A DNA stretch of 64,000 bases from contig NZ_CP036132.1 of NCBI RefSeq assembly GCF_018742245.1, positions 1,111,001 to 1,175,000 of the forward strand, given 5' to 3'. This DNA comes from Bacillus mycoides (GTDB lineage Bacteria; Bacillota; Bacilli; Bacillales; Bacillaceae_G). The position numbers and the translations under genes were made by a program. Of this stretch, positions 1 to 8,597 are shown piece by piece. The number at the start of each line of letters is the position of its first letter. Positions within the stretch are counted from its first letter, which is position 1. The notes below the pieces were generated by a model, which worked only from the letters and a program-made list of their open reading frames with translations, ran no database searches and was not told the origin of the DNA.

Positions 1-186
1 TACCATGCAAAGAAGTGTATCGAATTGGAGCCTAATAATATGCAATATAGGGAGTTTTTATTGTTTTTTGCTAATGTTCCAGATGATGTTTTTGAAGAAA
101 AATCAGCTATGAATTGGGCAAAGGATATATTAAAAGATGACCCAAGTAATAAGGTAGCTAAAAATTATATAAAAGAGAATTCGTGA
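1..186 (+). CDS. C-terminal end of a TPR-like protein (partial)
   Basis: The frame is open from the first base to a TGA at 184-186, giving about 61 residues of a protein whose start lies outside the window. The visible part contains a TPR-like turn (KKCIELEPNN) followed by a second helical pair ending KVAKNYIKENS. It sits just upstream of genes that look like toxin/immunity accessory genes, so a role there is possible but unproven. The family cannot be assigned from this fragment. Confidence 0.6.
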   Translation, partial: YHAKKCIELEPNNMQYREFLLFFANVPDDVFEEKSAMNWAKDILKDDPSNKVAKNYIKENS

Positions 187-201
187 AAAATGGATGTCTA
201 A

Positions 202-236
202 AAAGAAGAGCTGACGTAGGCTCTTCTTTCTTTATA
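202..236 (+). terminator. Rho-independent terminator
   Basis: AGAAGAGC pairs with GCTCTTCT around a short loop and is followed by a T-rich run. It ends the partial gene at 1-186. A close relative of this hairpin occurs at 57010-57041 in the right-hand Rhs island. Confidence 0.75.
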
Positions 237-349
237 GATTATGATCCAATGCATTAACGTTTTAAACACGACATTACAAAAAATCAAAAGAAGGTTTCCA
301 GGAGTGATAAAAAGTAGATTATTATTGATTCATTGGAGGTTTGTTAGTT

Positions 350-1279
350 GTGGAAAAACTAGTATTTAATCAGCGGATGGATTTTTCAGATGTAGAAGGA
401 GACATTCTCTGTATTACGGCGGGAAATAAAGAAGATATTATCATTTTAATATTGGATAAAAAGGTGACAGATACTTATTATTATAAAATTATACACTCGT
501 TGAAAGATGGCGTTTTGAAAGAGTATGCGATAGAAAATGATCAATATTTTAACTTCATTCAACCTCTAGGCGAAAATTGGATTTTGGTTAAAAGCTTCGT
601 TGAGAAAAAGGAAGATACGACGGCTACAATTTTTGATGAAAAAGGAAACATTATTGCTGCATATTACTTAGGAATTGGAATAAAATATTTTCAAGTTGAT
701 GAAGAAGAACATGTATTGGTTGGATATAGTGAAGAAGGTATATTTACTTCTGTAGATGAATTGTTTATTTCAGATGAAGAGTTTGATTCGATAGATTGGG
801 AAAATATACATGATATTAATAAATTTGAAAAGAGCGGATTAGCTATTTTCTCTAAAAATGGCGATTTAATTACTAATGAATTCAATAATTCAATAAAGAG
901 ATCTGTCTGTGATTGTACAGCAATACATATACAGAAGACAGGTGATATTCTAATGTCTTACTATAACGAGCAAGGAACATATACATTCACACAGATTCAT
1001 AAAGAACGATGCGAACAAGTTATTCTTTATGAAACAACATTGAATCATACATCACTATATTTGAAAGTGAAAAATAACATTATCTTTGGTGTAGATAACA
1101 ATCAAATACATGCATATTCACTTGTAAATAAAACATTATCAACTTTGTTAGCAGTAAATAGCGATGGAAATCCTATTCAATTTGAGTATGTTTTTTCAAG
1201 GAATCAAACGATATATGCTGTTAAAGGGAAACGTGTATTTTGCTGGGAGCAATATGAAATTTTAGAAGAGGAAGAATGA
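350..1279 (+). CDS. Unknown beta-rich protein, paralogue of the next gene
   Basis: The product is about 309 residues with no signal peptide or membrane segment. GTG at 350 is preferred over TTG at 341, because GGAGG at 335-339 is 10 nt from the GTG but only 1 nt from the TTG. The sequence is a run of short beta-strand-like units (for example ATIFDEKGNIIAAYYLG and GLAIFSKNGDLI), resembling a beta-propeller. It is clearly homologous to the product at 1443-2291: both have an EEGxF motif mid-protein and a G[NE]PIQF motif near the end. Position among Rhs remnants suggests an immunity or accessory role; this is inference only. Confidence 0.75.
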   Translation: MEKLVFNQRMDFSDVEGDILCITAGNKEDIIILILDKKVTDTYYYKIIHSLKDGVLKEYAIENDQYFNFIQPLGENWILVKSFVEKKEDTTATIFDEKGNIIAAYYLGIGIKYFQVDEEEHVLVGYSEEGIFTSVDELFISDEEFDSIDWENIHDINKFEKSGLAIFSKNGDLITNEFNNSIKRSVCDCTAIHIQKTGDILMSYYNEQGTYTFTQIHKERCEQVILYETTLNHTSLYLKVKNNIIFGVDNNQIHAYSLVNKTLSTLLAVNSDGNPIQFEYVFSRNQTIYAVKGKRVFCWEQYEILEEEE

Positions 1280-1283
1280 TTGA

Positions 1284-1323
1284 TAGAGAGAAAAACTGAT
1301 ATAGGCTGTTCTCTCTTTTTGTA
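1284..1323 (+). terminator. Rho-independent terminator
   Basis: AGAGAGAA pairs with TTCTCTCT and is followed by TTTTTG, directly downstream of the gene ending at 1279. Confidence 0.7.
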
Positions 1324-1442
1324 TACATTCATTTTTGTTGGCTATAAAATCATAAGGATAAACGTTATACTATCGTTATAATTCTAAGGGGATTTAACGC
1401 TTGTTTTTTATATTCAGAATAAATGAGAGGGTTTTAATATAT

Positions 1443-2291
1443 ATGAAAGATATTGTATGTAAAGAGTTAATAAGTTTTAAGTCTATTGTTGAAGCCTATC
1501 AATTTAAACAAATGAGTTTGGATTATAAACAAAATGTAATGTTACTCGTACAAGACAAGCAGAATCGACCTTGTATGATTTATTTGGATAAAAATAGTGA
1601 AAATATAAGTACATTCAATTTAAACGTAAATATTAATGTTGAATCTGTGCGATGTATACAACGAATCGGAGAGAAATGGTTACTTATATTTAATTACGAA
1701 GATGATAATGCAGTCATTTATAATCCGGACGGAAGTGAACATTGTAAGTTTTATGCTGGAGAAGGGATTCAAGATTGTCAGGTTGATGTGAATGAAGAGA
1801 TATGGGTTAGCTATTGTGATGAAGGAGTTTTTGGAGAGTCCTCGATTGGAGCAAACGGGATAGTTGCTTTTGACTCTACAGGTCACTTGATTTTTAATAA
1901 TTATGATCAATATGTAGAAAGGTTTAATGTACCTCCTATAGATGATTGTTATGCAATGAACGTTATAGATGGAGACGTTTGGCTCTATTATTATTCAGAA
2001 TTTCCTTTAGTTCAAATGAAAGATAAAAATTTTCATATGTTGTGGAATGAAATAAATGTAACAATGGAAATATGGTCAGAAAGCTTTGCGGTTGTTCAAG
2101 GTAAAGTAGTATTCATTACTCGAGATAAAAAGTTGGTTGTTTATGATTTAAATAATAATCATGTGTATGATATGAATCTTCGTAATGAACTAGGAGAACC
2201 GATTCAATTTGTTACTTATTATAGCCGCGGATCTGTTATGTATTTTCAGACGGATGATACGCTGTATTATGTTGAGTTACTTAATACATGA
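1443..2291 (+). CDS. Unknown beta-rich protein, paralogue of the previous gene
   Basis: The product is 282 residues from ATG 1443, which has a GAGAGGG ribosome site about 12 nt upstream. A TTG at 1401 is in frame but has no ribosome site. It shares with the upstream gene the strand pattern, the segment AGEGIQDCQVDVNEE (against LGIGIKYFQVDEEE) and the C-terminal GEPIQF block, so the pair arose by duplication and diverged strongly. There is no recognised catalytic motif, signal peptide or membrane segment. The next sequence downstream is a degraded Rhs toxin tip, which fits a role as accessory or immunity protein of that locus without proving it. Confidence 0.75.
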   Translation: MKDIVCKELISFKSIVEAYQFKQMSLDYKQNVMLLVQDKQNRPCMIYLDKNSENISTFNLNVNINVESVRCIQRIGEKWLLIFNYEDDNAVIYNPDGSEHCKFYAGEGIQDCQVDVNEEIWVSYCDEGVFGESSIGANGIVAFDSTGHLIFNNYDQYVERFNVPPIDDCYAMNVIDGDVWLYYYSEFPLVQMKDKNFHMLWNEINVTMEIWSESFAVVQGKVVFITRDKKLVVYDLNNNHVYDMNLRNELGEPIQFVTYYSRGSVMYFQTDDTLYYVELLNT

Positions 2292-2329
2292 GGGGATAAA
2301 TGTGAGCGAACGTTTAAAGAGAATTGCAA

Positions 2330-2554
2330 TGTTAAGAGAAAGGGTTCTCTTTATACGCAGGGTTTTATCTTTGGTATTCTACAGGTAAACATAATTATAA
2401 ACAGCAAAATAGGCCAGGCTATAACAAGGAATATGTGAATAAAGCTGCTAGAAAAGCAGGTTAAAATTAGGCCTCAAAGCATTTGTGGGCGTTAGATTAA
2501 TAGAAAATGCTTATGGCAGTATACAAAGGACATAAACAAACATATAAAAACTAG
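2330..2554 (+). pseudogene. Degraded Rhs C-terminal toxin tip (family D)
   Basis: This stretch aligns base by base with the 3' end of the Rhs module at 57441-57677, including the segment encoding YVNKAARKAG and the final YKN. Frameshifts and deletions break the frame, and it has no YD-repeat core upstream. It is followed at 2581 by an intact copy of the same small membrane protein gene that follows the intact tip on the right. I read it as a decayed orphan toxin tip. Confidence 0.8.
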
Positions 2555-2580
2555 CGTTAAAATAATAAAAAATCCAGAAA

Positions 2581-2889
2581 GTGATCTTGGTGAATTTGAT
2601 GATGAATTTTAATAGTGTAGATAATTTATTTTCGATACTTTTAAAGTATCCAGTACGTATAATTTTAATATGTATTGGAATCGGCTGGATTTTTAAATGT
2701 ATCAAACAAGGTTTCTTATTTTCAGCCGCACTTATGTTAACGATACTTACACTACTTTTTATTGTTACATTTACAGACATATTAGCGTCTGTTTTAAATG
2801 GTATTCCCCTTGCTATACAATATAGTGGTTTAGTATTTTTGGTAATACTATCATGTATTATATTTGACTATGAATCTTCTTGTCAGTAA
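2581..2889 (+). CDS. Small membrane protein, probable immunity protein (family D)
   Basis: This is a 102-residue protein with about three hydrophobic segments (around residues 20-40, 45-68 and 75-95) and a short polar tail ending YESSCQ. It is nearly identical to the protein at 57698-58006, which directly follows an intact toxin tip of the same family. GTG 2581 is used here; internal GTG/TTG/ATG codons at 2590-2602 are equally possible and no strong ribosome site decides. The pairing with a toxin tip at both sites is the main evidence for an immunity function. It survives here although its toxin has decayed, as expected of an orphan immunity gene. Confidence 0.65.
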   Translation: MILVNLMMNFNSVDNLFSILLKYPVRIILICIGIGWIFKCIKQGFLFSAALMLTILTLLFIVTFTDILASVLNGIPLAIQYSGLVFLVILSCIIFDYESSCQ

Positions 2890-2999
2890 ACTACTCACCA
2901 CTTACCGTTCTTGCAGACTGTTTTTCTATGTAGGTGTGTTGGTATAGCTAGTGGGATTTTATAAAAGAAAAGTAGCTCTTATAATTAAGTGAAAATATA

Positions 3000-3167
3000 G
3001 CGACATCAGCGGTCAAAGGAGCGCTATTCACTGGTAGTAAAGCTGTTGGAGGGATAGGACTGATTCCGGACGTGGCGGTTTTTGTAGATGGATATTATAA
3101 GGTGTATAAAAAAGGATATACGGATTATAGACCGAAAAAAACTTATTCTAAGAAAAGGTGGTTTTAA
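3000..3167 (+). pseudogene. Orphan Rhs toxin tip fragment (family B)
   Basis: An open frame of 55 codons without a start codon ends in TAA at 3165-3167. Its product contains GIGLIPDVAVFVDGYYK and ends in a basic tail, matching the C-terminus of the module at 54662-55720 (GIYGFLPDTGVFLDGYYKGY). No core precedes it and no recognisable immunity gene follows. It is a leftover toxin tip. Confidence 0.75.
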
Positions 3168-3362
3168 TATATCAGTTACAAAAAAATGTTCGATTTAATG
3201 CAAGAGGATCACAAATAGCAGGTTACTATAAAGAAAACCTGTAAAAATAACTTTGTGCTGTAACAGATAAAGCAGCTTATTACGGTCCGTTTGGAATGCT
3301 TACTATTTACGTTCTAGGCACAGAACAAGTTATAATAGAAGAAATCAATAAGGAGGCTAGCA
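3168..3362. other. Non-coding remnant and promoter region of the next gene
   Basis: Short open stretches (such as one reading FNARGSQIAGYYKEN) suggest further decayed coding sequence of unknown origin. TATAAT at about 3332 with TTTACG about 18 nt upstream is a plausible promoter for the metallophosphoesterase at 3363. Confidence 0.35.
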
Positions 3363-4469
3363 GTGAAAAATTTTCGTTATCTCAATATATTCACTATTTT
3401 AATTGTATACACACTACTCATGTTTTACATCGGCTGGAACGGATGGGTTTGGCTCAGTACGGTGTTCGGCTGGGAATCTTGGGGATATTACGCTTTCGTA
3501 GTTGGTTTCATTTCATATGCGTATATTCTCGTACAAGTGTTTAAATTCCTTCCTTTCCTGCGAACGGTCGGTTCAATTTGGTTTGCGGTTATACAATATG
3601 CGCTCATGTTATTGCCATTAGCCGATATTGCAGTCTTCTTTTTACAGTTTTCTATAGAGAAAGACACGGCAATTATTTGGACAGGGGCAGTCACTTTACT
3701 CGTATTTTTCTTTATCTTCGCATACGGGGTATTTAATGCGTATAGCCCGGTTGTAAGAAAGTATGATGTACATATACCGAAAAAGGTAGAAGGACGTAAA
3801 AGTTTACGTATTGCGATGGCTTCTGATATGCATTTCGGTAAACTGTCTGGAGTTGCTCATTTAAAGAGACTAGTCCACCATGTAAATGAAATGAAACCAG
3901 ATATTATTTTACTGCCTGGTGATATTATTGATGATCATCCAGGTGTGTTCATTCAGAAAAATATGGGACCAATCATGAAACAGATGAAAGCTCCATTAGG
4001 TGTATATGGTGTGTTAGGAAACCATGAATATTACGGCCGAGCTGTTCCTGAGTTTTTACAAGAGATGGATAAGATTGATATTCGTATTCTTTTAGATGAA
4101 GTCATTACAATTGAAGATGATTTTTATCTCGTTGGAAGAAGAGATAAAACAGAGCGTGATCGTCAAAGTTTTGAAAATCTAATGAGTACGGTAGATAAAT
4201 CGCTTCCTGTTATCGCAATGGATCACCAACCATTTGAATTAAAACAAGCAGCGGATACCGGCGTCGATTTACTATTATCCGGTCACACGCACCGCGGACA
4301 AATGGCGCCGAATCATATTGTGACGAGAAGAATGTACGAACTAGACTGGGGATACGCACAAAAAGGTGCATTCCACGCGATTGTTTCTTCTGGATTCGGA
4401 TTTTGGGGACCACCGCTTAGACTTGGAAGTAGATCTGAGATTGTGCAGGTGGAAGTTACGTTTGAATAG
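3363..4469 (+). CDS. Membrane-anchored metallophosphoesterase
   Basis: The product is 368 residues from GTG 3363, with AAGGAGG about 6 nt upstream. The first ~130 residues carry four hydrophobic segments. The rest is a calcineurin-type phosphoesterase with all the metal-binding motifs: SDMHFG, LLPGDIIDD, GNHEY, MDHQP and SGHTHRGQ. The family hydrolyses phosphoesters with two metal ions; the C-terminal domain resembles the YkuE/YaeI group, in which a membrane anchor is common. The substrate cannot be read from the sequence. It is monocistronic, ending in a terminator at 4479. Confidence 0.88.
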   Translation: MKNFRYLNIFTILIVYTLLMFYIGWNGWVWLSTVFGWESWGYYAFVVGFISYAYILVQVFKFLPFLRTVGSIWFAVIQYALMLLPLADIAVFFLQFSIEKDTAIIWTGAVTLLVFFFIFAYGVFNAYSPVVRKYDVHIPKKVEGRKSLRIAMASDMHFGKLSGVAHLKRLVHHVNEMKPDIILLPGDIIDDHPGVFIQKNMGPIMKQMKAPLGVYGVLGNHEYYGRAVPEFLQEMDKIDIRILLDEVITIEDDFYLVGRRDKTERDRQSFENLMSTVDKSLPVIAMDHQPFELKQAADTGVDLLLSGHTHRGQMAPNHIVTRRMYELDWGYAQKGAFHAIVSSGFGFWGPPLRLGSRSEIVQVEVTFE

Positions 4470-4478
4470 GTATGTGAA

Positions 4479-4508
4479 ATAGAGAGCTGAGTGCTCTCTA
4501 TTTTTTAA
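4479..4508 (+). terminator. Rho-independent terminator
   Basis: ATAGAGAG and CTCTCTAT form a stem followed by TTTTTT. Confidence 0.85.
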
Positions 4509-4602
4509 TTTAAAGGTACAAAATATTCGAGTGAAGTTCTTTATTTACTCTCTGAAAAAAGAGATACTATAAGAAGACTCTGCTTGAAAAGGGGGATTAT
4601 AA

Positions 4603-5580
4603 GTGATCATATCAGATGTAATATACGGTGAGTTTAAAGTAGATAAAGTGCTAGAAGAATTAATTTTAAGTAAACCTGTGCAAAGGCTGAAAGGGGTTCA
4701 TCAGGCCGGAGCAAGTTACTTAATGAATGAGAAATGGAATGTAACACGTTTTGATCATTCAGTTGGTGCTATGTTGTTAATTAAAAAACTTGGTGGTTCA
4801 GTAGAAGAACAGATTGCTGGTTTACTGCATGATGTATCGCACACTGCTTTTTCTCATGTGATTGATTACGTTTTTGATAACGAAAATGAAAGTTATCATG
4901 AAGAAATATTTAGCTCTGTTGTGAAAAACTCGGAAATCCCGGCGATTCTTTCAAAACATGGTTATAACTATGAAGATATTTTATTAGATGATTCGAAGTG
5001 GACATTACTTGAAAGATCCGCACCGGAATTATGCGCAGACCGAGTGGATTACACATTGAGAGATATGTATACATATGGATATATTTCTTTAGAAGAAGTT
5101 CACAGTTTTTTAGAGGATGTAATCGAAGTAGATGGGAAAATGGTCCTTCAAAGTATCGAAATTGCTGAATGGTTTACAGAAACGTATTACAAAGAAGTAA
5201 TCGATTTCTTTATGAAACCAATTAATATTTACGGAAATGATATGTTAGCTAAAACGTTAAAGTTAGCTCTTCATAAAAAGGTTATTCATGCAGATGATTT
5301 TCTTCTTGAAGATCATGAGCTGATATCGAAATTGCAACTATGTAAAGATCAAGAAGTAGATGCTTTATTAAGAAAAGTTCATCCAAGTATAGAAGTAAAA
5401 GAAGATAGAAATGAGTATGATCTACATCAGAAAAATAAAGTGCGTCTCATTGACCCGCCATTACTTCGTGAAGGAAAAATCGTTCAGTCGTCTGTCGTAT
5501 CAGAAAAAATAGGGCAGATGAGTGATGTCGCTTATGAAAAGGCGGTAAGAGGGATGTATGTGAAAGTGATTTCCAATTAG
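4603..5580 (+). CDS. HD-domain phosphohydrolase
   Basis: The product is 325 residues from GTG 4603, with AAAGGGGG about 7 nt upstream. The N-terminal half contains the HD signature spread as FDHSVG, then LLHDVSHTAFSH, with a later ELCADRVDY, as in the dGTPase-like/deoxynucleotidase branch of the HD superfamily. These enzymes hydrolyse phosphate bonds using a bound metal. The C-terminal ~120 residues are helical and poorly conserved. It stands alone between terminators; the substrate is unknown. Confidence 0.85.
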   Translation: MIISDVIYGEFKVDKVLEELILSKPVQRLKGVHQAGASYLMNEKWNVTRFDHSVGAMLLIKKLGGSVEEQIAGLLHDVSHTAFSHVIDYVFDNENESYHEEIFSSVVKNSEIPAILSKHGYNYEDILLDDSKWTLLERSAPELCADRVDYTLRDMYTYGYISLEEVHSFLEDVIEVDGKMVLQSIEIAEWFTETYYKEVIDFFMKPINIYGNDMLAKTLKLALHKKVIHADDFLLEDHELISKLQLCKDQEVDALLRKVHPSIEVKEDRNEYDLHQKNKVRLIDPPLLREGKIVQSSVVSEKIGQMSDVAYEKAVRGMYVKVISN

Positions 5581-5595
5581 TTTATTTGTAATAGG

Positions 5596-5632
5596 AAAAG
5601 GTGTCATCAATTATGATGACACCTTTTCGCTT
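5596..5632 (+). terminator. Strong Rho-independent terminator
   Basis: A long perfect stem (AAAAGGTGTCATCA against TGATGACACCTTTT) follows the HD gene. Confidence 0.9.
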
Positions 5633-5639
5633 TAAAGGG

Positions 5640-6065
5640 TTGTTCGTATGGAAATGTGTTACATTTTTACGAGACTATTTTATTTTACTAGAAAAATACC
5701 TTTTATGGTAAGGAAATAACTGCTAAAAAGTTTTTCGTTGAAAATAATTTGTGAAAAAAGTACTAATTTTTAATGTGACAAAAATAATATATTTTAAAAT
5801 AATCGCTTTAGGATCTTTCGTTCTTTATATATGGATTCTCATATTTTTCAAGGGAATTCAAAGGGTTTTGTCGTTTTTTTTTGTAATCTTCATATTATGA
5901 TAAACCTAATGTTCGGAATCAACCGTTATAACGGAAAAAAATTAAAAAAACAGAATTGAATCGCATTGCTTATTTTAATATAATTTATTTGTTAATTAAT
6001 AACATATTTGGGGTATGATTCTTTATTGCGGCGAGAATTCTTTTTAACATAGGGGGATTTACAGA
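5640..6065. other. AT-rich intergenic region with a palindrome
   Basis: No gene is visible. The most notable element is TGTTAATTAATAACA at 5990-6004, two TGTTA/TAACA arms with a 5 bp spacer, lying just ahead of a possible TATGAT -10 at about 6015. It may be an operator for the next gene. AGGGGG at 6052-6057 is that gene's ribosome site. Confidence 0.4.
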
Positions 6066-6677
6066 ATGTTTAAAACGGCGGAACCTGAAATGATGAATTA
6101 TTTAAAAGAAACAGTTTACAAATTCTTTCCAAAAAATATTGCGAAAGAAGAAGAATTGTACGAGGAATCTAAAGAGCATAAACGATTTATAGAGCTAAAA
6201 GAAACATTTATAGAAAACGAAAGCTTTCAAAAGGAAGTTTTGTCCTTAATCGAGTCAACATTTTGCGATTATCATGTGTCAGACTATACAGATTTAAACC
6301 TATACAATTGTCTAGAGTATAACGTGTTATTAAATGGAAAAGAACTGATGTTAAATGATGATATTGATTGGATACGAACATCACGAGGTGAGCTCCTTGA
6401 TCTAGGGGTTTTTGTTAGCTTACTTAATAAATATTATTATTACTACGTATTAAAAACAACATATGATGAAGATGTAAGAGAGTGGACTTTTGAAACAACC
6501 GATGTAGAAATGGATAACATTTGTAAGTTTGAAAAACTAATGAATACAAAAGGATTTGTAAGAGTAGAACGAGAAGTTGCGAGAACTGCAATTCCTGATA
6601 TAGAAACGGAATGTTTACGTATGGGGGAAGTTAACGTATTTCATGCTTTATTCACGGATTCGGTTAGTGAAATATAA
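6066..6677 (+). CDS. Unknown acidic cytoplasmic protein
   Basis: This is a 203-residue, acidic, Tyr-rich protein starting at ATG 6066, with AGGGGG 8 nt upstream. There is no signal peptide, membrane segment or recognised motif; a run of five tyrosines occurs near residue 125. It is single, between a 480-bp upstream region and a shared terminator. No function can be assigned. Confidence 0.75.
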   Translation: MFKTAEPEMMNYLKETVYKFFPKNIAKEEELYEESKEHKRFIELKETFIENESFQKEVLSLIESTFCDYHVSDYTDLNLYNCLEYNVLLNGKELMLNDDIDWIRTSRGELLDLGVFVSLLNKYYYYYVLKTTYDEDVREWTFETTDVEMDNICKFEKLMNTKGFVRVEREVARTAIPDIETECLRMGEVNVFHALFTDSVSEI

Positions 6678-6798
6678 AATTGCTATATTTTTTTAGGTTA
6701 TTATTAAAAAGGTTGCGTAGGAAATAGTAGCTATTTTCTTCTAATCTTTTATCATCATTAAGATTTTGAAAGTTAACGTTTTCAGTTAGTAGCAAATA

Positions 6799-6843
6799 AA
6801 AAAAGAAGTAGCACATTAAAAAAGGATGTGCTACTTCTTTTTC
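6799..6843. terminator. Bidirectional terminator
   Basis: AAAAGAAGTAGCACAT pairs with ATGTGCTACTTCTTTT, with A- and T-runs on the two sides. It serves both the gene ending at 6677 and the converging anti-sigma gene ending at 6848. Confidence 0.9.
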
Positions 6844-6847
6844 AGTA

Positions 6848-7969
6848 TCAATCAAACCAATTCCAAACCTCAATATCTCCAAGAGTCGCATAACGTACGT
6901 GAGGCGAGTTTTGTAATTTTAATAACTCTTTTGACGGGCCAGTAATGACAATGCCGTATACTTTTACGCCGTTATCTTTTACATATTTATAACGTTTATC
7001 TAAGTTTAGTTCGTTTTCTGGAAGTGAAGCAACTGTACTTACAGTTTTTTTATGTGTAGAAAGGATGCGCATCATTTCGATTACTTTGTCTTCTTGCGTT
7101 TTCTGCTTGTCAGTTTCATTATCAAGGAATCTTATATGCTCTGGAAATCCGATAGATTCCCCGCTGTGTAGGATGAAATTTTCTACATCTTTTTTCTCTT
7201 CTCCTGTTTCTAAAGCGTACCATGTAGGAGTTGGAGGGAGTTCTTGTGCTTCAAATATGCTATATAAAAGTGGTTCTAATTCTTTCAAGGTGTAAGATTT
7301 ATCAAAAGAAATCGCTATTTCTGCAACGGTTCCATCATGTACTTTTACAAGTGTATCCCATACTTTTTTGGAGGATTCCTTTAAATAATCACCCTGCTCT
7401 GTTTTTGGATGAACAAAGAAAAGTTTTGGCTGATAGAATGGATTCATCCAAGTTTGGTTTGTGACATCTACAGATGATAAGAAGCTTTTTGTTTCTACTG
7501 TACCGAGTGGCATTTCTTTTTTACCAACCGTTTTCACTAAATCAAAGTGGCTATTTGTACGAAAGAAAGCTTCTACACTTGTTCCGCCCCCCATAACGCG
7601 GCTATTTGGGATAGTTGCTTCAAGTGCGAGGGAGGGAACCTCTCTTATTTCTTCTAGCCTTTTATCATTATTAGCTTGAAAATAAAAGGCAGATAATACT
7701 CCGCCGATCATATATATAATGATGCAAATTGATAGTATAAAACCAAACATCTGCAAACGATGTTTCCATTTAATCCTCCAAAAAGGAACTTTAAGATCTT
7801 TTGGCGGTAACTTTTTCTTAACGGGTTCTGTTTTTGTTAATAATTCATCCAAATGCACTTCACACTCTTTGCATGTCTCAATATGACTTTCTAATTTTTC
7901 TTGTTCGTCATGTGTGAGTGTTCCGTCTTCATATTTCTCCCACAGTTTTTTAAACTCTGCACAGCCCAT
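6848..7969 (-). CDS. Anti-sigma factor with zinc-finger and membrane segment
   Basis: The protein is about 373 residues. Residues 1-45 form a zf-HC2-type anti-sigma zinc finger (H32-E-x-C-x-x-C: HIETCKEC). A single membrane span lies near residues 75-95 and a large external domain follows, of the kind found in Sigma_reg_N/Sigma_reg_C regulators such as B. subtilis YhdL. It should hold the sigma factor encoded just upstream at the membrane. ATG 7969 is preferred because AAGGAG sits 8 nt upstream; ATG 7975 overlaps the sigma stop codon, so translation is coupled either way. Confidence 0.85.
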   Translation of the reverse strand: MGCAEFKKLWEKYEDGTLTHDEQEKLESHIETCKECEVHLDELLTKTEPVKKKLPPKDLKVPFWRIKWKHRLQMFGFILSICIIIYMIGGVLSAFYFQANNDKRLEEIREVPSLALEATIPNSRVMGGGTSVEAFFRTNSHFDLVKTVGKKEMPLGTVETKSFLSSVDVTNQTWMNPFYQPKLFFVHPKTEQGDYLKESSKKVWDTLVKVHDGTVAEIAISFDKSYTLKELEPLLYSIFEAQELPPTPTWYALETGEEKKDVENFILHSGESIGFPEHIRFLDNETDKQKTQEDKVIEMMRILSTHKKTVSTVASLPENELNLDKRYKYVKDNGVKVYGIVITGPSKELLKLQNSPHVRYATLGDIEVWNWFD

Positions 7970-7974
7970 CTGCA

Positions 7975-8460
7975 TCACTCCTTTATGATTTTTGCTTCTT
8001 TTCGTCCTCGGTGTAATTCAATTTTTACTTTCGCTAACGAGAGGTTAGTCATTTCTGCTATTTCCTTATAGGAGAATCCGTAGTAATCTCGTAGTAGCAA
8101 CACATTTCGTCTTTCTAGCGGAAGAGAGGATATACTTTGTAACCAACTAGTAATCTCATGTTTTATGAAATAAGAGTGCTCTGTACTTGGCACGTTTGGT
8201 AAATGGAATTCTTCAATTTGCGTTGTTTTATACTTCTTTTCTTTTCGGTACCAATCGATAAAGGCGTTGTAGGCAATTGTAAATAACCAAGGCCTAATTT
8301 CTGCTCCTTTATAATAGTCAATATGGACGAGCATTCGGTAAAAAGTTTCTTGCATGAGATCTTCAGCACAGTGGGGATCTCCGGTTAGGGAGAGAAGATA
8401 GCGAAATAAATCATGCATGTGCTCTGAGTAAATGTCTTCTAATGATTGACTTTGTTTCAC
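7975..8460 (-). CDS. ECF-type RNA polymerase sigma factor (SigM-like)
   Basis: The product is 161 residues from GTG 8460, preceded by GGAGGG. Sigma-70 region 2 is clear (LFRYLLSLTGDPHCAEDLMQ, then RPWLFTIAYNAFIDWYR), as is region 4 with its helix-turn-helix (YKEIAEMTNLSLAKVKIELH). It is short and lacks region 3, typical of group IV sigma factors. Its stop overlaps the anti-sigma start, the classic sigma/anti-sigma operon. B. subtilis SigM is a likely relative in length and arrangement, but which stress it answers cannot be read here. Confidence 0.88.
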   Translation of the reverse strand: MKQSQSLEDIYSEHMHDLFRYLLSLTGDPHCAEDLMQETFYRMLVHIDYYKGAEIRPWLFTIAYNAFIDWYRKEKKYKTTQIEEFHLPNVPSTEHSYFIKHEITSWLQSISSLPLERRNVLLLRDYYGFSYKEIAEMTNLSLAKVKIELHRGRKEAKIIKE

Positions 8461-8486
8461 TACATTTCCCTCCCTTCATACATAAC

Positions 8487-8512
8487 AACGAAATACATAT
8501 AAAAAAGTTACA
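8487..8512 (-). promoter_or_regulatory. ECF-sigma-type promoter of the sigma/anti-sigma operon
   Basis: Read on the minus strand, TGTAAC (8512-8507) is followed after exactly 16 bp by CGTT (8490-8487). This fits the ECF pattern TGAAAC-N16-CGTC closely and sits about 30 nt upstream of the sigma gene's start, as expected for positive autoregulation. Confidence 0.6.
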
Positions 8513-8597
8513 TTTTTTTATGGAATTATAGTAAAAAACGTCAAGAATTGGTTTGCGTTCTCTTTTATCATAATACATATAAGGCGGGTGAACAGAG

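Larger units (their letters stand above)
2330..2990 (+). repeat. Left copy of a ~0.65 kb dispersed direct repeat
   Basis: The block holding the degraded tip, the small membrane protein gene and about 100 bp of its 3' flank matches 57440-58090, in the same orientation and about 55 kb away. Similarity is visibly highest over the membrane protein gene and its flank (for example the shared string GTGGGATTTTATAAAAGAAA). The two copies bracket the whole block of ordinary chromosomal genes. Confidence 0.8.

Noticed and set aside
2301..2387. Small open frame starting at a GTG with a fair ribosome site (GAGGGGATAAAT)
   Set aside because: It gives only about 27 codons, and its sequence lies over DNA that aligns with the Rhs tip in another frame.
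3296..3544. 82-codon frame overlapping the metallophosphoesterase start
   Set aside because: It has no ribosome site, and its 3' two thirds are the out-of-frame reading of a clear gene.
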